Positions 62,870 through 64,000 of a stretch of DNA of 64,000 nt are shown here, piece after piece. Below the pieces are notes generated by a model. The model did no database searches. It saw nothing but the letters and a program-made list of their open reading frames with translations, and was not told where the DNA came from. The translations under genes and the position numbers were made by a program. Position 1 is the stretch's first letter. Each line of letters starts with the position of its first letter. Source of the stretch: CAWGXZ01 sp963826695 (GTDB lineage Bacteria; Pseudomonadota; Gammaproteobacteria; Burkholderiales; Burkholderiaceae_C). Where the stretch lies: the NCBI GenBank assembly GCA_963826695.1, contig CAWGXZ010000004.1, positions 1,302,001 through 1,366,000 of the forward strand, given 5' to 3'.

Positions 62870-63925
62870 ATGCCCCAAACCCTGCAAGCCGAATCACTGC
62901 GCAGGCACTGCGCCGCCATCCTGCAAGCCGCCGGCAGCGAGCGCGCCGAAGCCGAACAGGTCGCGGCCAACCTGGTGCTCGCCAACCTGAGCGGCCACGA
63001 CTCGCACGGCGTCGGCATGCTGCCGCGCTACATCGATGCGGTCGCCGAAGGTGGCCTGATGCCGAACGCGTCGGTCAAGGTCGACGTCGACGCCGGCGCC
63101 ATCCTGGCGCTCGACGGCCAGCGCGGCTATGGCCAGATCGTCGGCGTGCAAGCGATGGAACTGGCGATTGCGCGGGCGCAGCAGCAGGGCAGCTGCATCC
63201 TGTCGCTGGCGCATGCGCACCACCTCGGCCGTATCGGCCATTTCGCCGAAATGGCGACGGCGAAGGGCCTGGTGGCGATGCATTTCGTCAACGTGCTGTC
63301 GCGGCCGGTGGTCGCCCCATGGGGCGGCGGCGACGGTCGCTTCGGCACGAACCCGTGCTGCATCGGCATACCGCTCGTGAATGCCGAACCGTTCATCCTC
63401 GACTTCGCCACCAGCCGTGTCGCGCAGGGCAAGATGCGCGTGGCCCACAACAAGGGCGAGCGGGTCGCCCCCGGCACCCTGATCGACGAGCACGGCGCGC
63501 CGACCGACGACCCGGGCGTGGTGGTCGTGCCGCAGAGCAACGGCCTGTTCGGCGCGCTGCTGACCTTCGGCGAACACAAGGGCTACGGCATGGCAGTGGC
63601 TTGCGAGTTGCTCGGCGGTGCACTCACCGGCGGCGGCACCTGGCACCGGCCGGCGGACGGCGCGCGCAGCGTGCTCAACGGCATGCTGGCGGTGCTGATC
63701 GATCCGGCCAGGCTCGGTACGCAGGCCCGTTTCGAAGAAGAGTCCCGGGCCTTCATCGCCTGGCTGCGCCAGAGCCCGCCAGGCGCCGGCTTCGACGCGG
63801 TGCAGATTGCCGGCGAACCCGAGCGCCGCGCCCGCACCGTGCGCGAACGCGAGGGCATCTGGCTCGACGATGCGACCTGGGCCGAGATCATCGCCGCCGG
63901 TGCCAAGGTCGGCGTCGAGGTGTAG
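62870..63925 (+). CDS. LDH2-family NAD(P)-dependent 2-hydroxyacid dehydrogenase
   Basis: A 351-residue member of the malate/L-lactate/ureidoglycolate dehydrogenase type-2 family, unrelated to Rossmann lactate dehydrogenases. Motifs: NLSGHDSHGVGMLPRYID with the catalytic His, GYGQIVGVQAM, HHLGRIGHFAE, FGTNPCCIGIP, ILDFATSRVAQGKM and GEHKGYGMAVACELLGGALTGG. A GGAGGAA ribosome site precedes the ATG, and the gene lies 22 bases after the dehydratase. A plausible job is oxidation of the hydroxyacid released by the FAH-type hydrolase, but other 2-hydroxy or delta-1-pyrroline-type substrates are known in the family. Confidence 0.9.
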   Translation: MPQTLQAESLRRHCAAILQAAGSERAEAEQVAANLVLANLSGHDSHGVGMLPRYIDAVAEGGLMPNASVKVDVDAGAILALDGQRGYGQIVGVQAMELAIARAQQQGSCILSLAHAHHLGRIGHFAEMATAKGLVAMHFVNVLSRPVVAPWGGGDGRFGTNPCCIGIPLVNAEPFILDFATSRVAQGKMRVAHNKGERVAPGTLIDEHGAPTDDPGVVVVPQSNGLFGALLTFGEHKGYGMAVACELLGGALTGGGTWHRPADGARSVLNGMLAVLIDPARLGTQARFEEESRAFIAWLRQSPPGAGFDAVQIAGEPERRARTVREREGIWLDDATWAEIIAAGAKVGVEV

Positions 63926-63951
63926 GAGCCTGTCTGGCTCTGGGTCGGGCC
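63923..63951. repeat. 29-bp dispersed intergenic repeat, copy 2
   Basis: Starting on the stop codon of the dehydrogenase gene, this copy matches 27 of 29 bases of the sequence at 2777-2805. The differences are at the 13th and 18th bases. It again lies at a gene end, next to what may be the end of a convergent gene. Confidence 0.6.
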
Positions 63952-63956
63952 GGCGC

Positions 63957-64000
63957 TCAGCTTTCGATCCGCTTCAGCGGATCAAGGCCACGCGGGGCTG
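63957..64000 (-). CDS. Possible 3' end of a convergent gene cut by the window edge
   Basis: A minus-strand frame entering from the right reads PRGLDPLKRIES and then TGA at 63957-63959. The same bases contain a perfect 7-bp inverted repeat GATCCGC-TTCA-GCGGATC (63966-63983), which could instead be a short hairpin. Only 14 codons are visible, so no family can be named. Confidence 0.35.
   Translation of the reverse strand, partial: APRGLDPLKRIES

Noticed and set aside
63966..63983. Terminator from the GATCCGC inverted repeat
   Set aside because: The stem is only 7 bases with no following T run on either strand, and it may be coding.

Overview
The window is very GC-rich DNA with dense, closely packed genes. 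The gene content (TrmJ, CysE, DUF6351 lipoprotein, TRAP sugar-acid cluster, LEPR-XLL/DUF4347 giant exoprotein) suggests a betaproteobacterium of the Burkholderiales, perhaps near Rubrivivax, Leptothrix or Roseateles. This placement comes from gene families and base composition only.

Layout. 0.2-2.7 kb: cardiolipin synthase-type phospholipase D, MscL channel and a TRIC-type cation channel. 2.8-46 kb, almost all on the minus strand: a surface-protein locus. Read in its own direction it holds a GAF-HlyD adaptor (45984 to 44575); a 381-bp tandem duplication carrying inverted repeats; a PqqD-like/M50 protease/HlyD fusion; a short SecA-like ATPase; a periplasmic adaptor; two decayed gene fragments (the start of a LEPR-XLL gene and the end of a secA-like gene); the giant exoprotein gene (37605 to 7607, about 10,000 residues when repaired); a hybrid histidine kinase with tandem HPt domains; and a receiver/degenerate-GGDEF/EAL protein. 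The last three overlap by 4 bases each and look co-translated. A predicted outer-membrane protein (46262-47836) diverges from the adaptor.

48-55.7 kb: unrelated chromosomal genes: DUF6351 lipoprotein, MFS transporter, SuhB-type phosphatase, TrmJ, CysE and a DUF3616 protein. 55.7-63.9 kb: a divergent sugar-acid catabolic cluster. It has an FAH-family hydrolase, an SDR, a FadR-type regulator with a palindromic operator, a complete DctP/Q/M TRAP transporter, an altronate-dehydratase-family enzyme and an LDH2-family dehydrogenase.

How the parts may work together. The giant protein begins with a LEPR-XLL-like motif and two DUF4347 domains. A beta-helix, three predicted seven-bladed propellers nested in Ig-like domains, a duplicated unnamed domain and 40 VCBS-like repeats follow, and it ends with one hydrophobic segment and an acidic tail. 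It has no RTX nonapeptides, and no ABC exporter lies nearby. The neighbouring SecA-like ATPase, membrane protease fusion and adaptors are therefore candidates for a dedicated export or processing machine, and the co-translated kinase and EAL protein are candidates for coupling the surface protein to c-di-GMP. This is the most interesting part of the window. The reading frame of the giant gene is broken by 17 single-base indels. Sixteen of them lie inside near-identical repeats, so they are more likely consensus errors than true decay.
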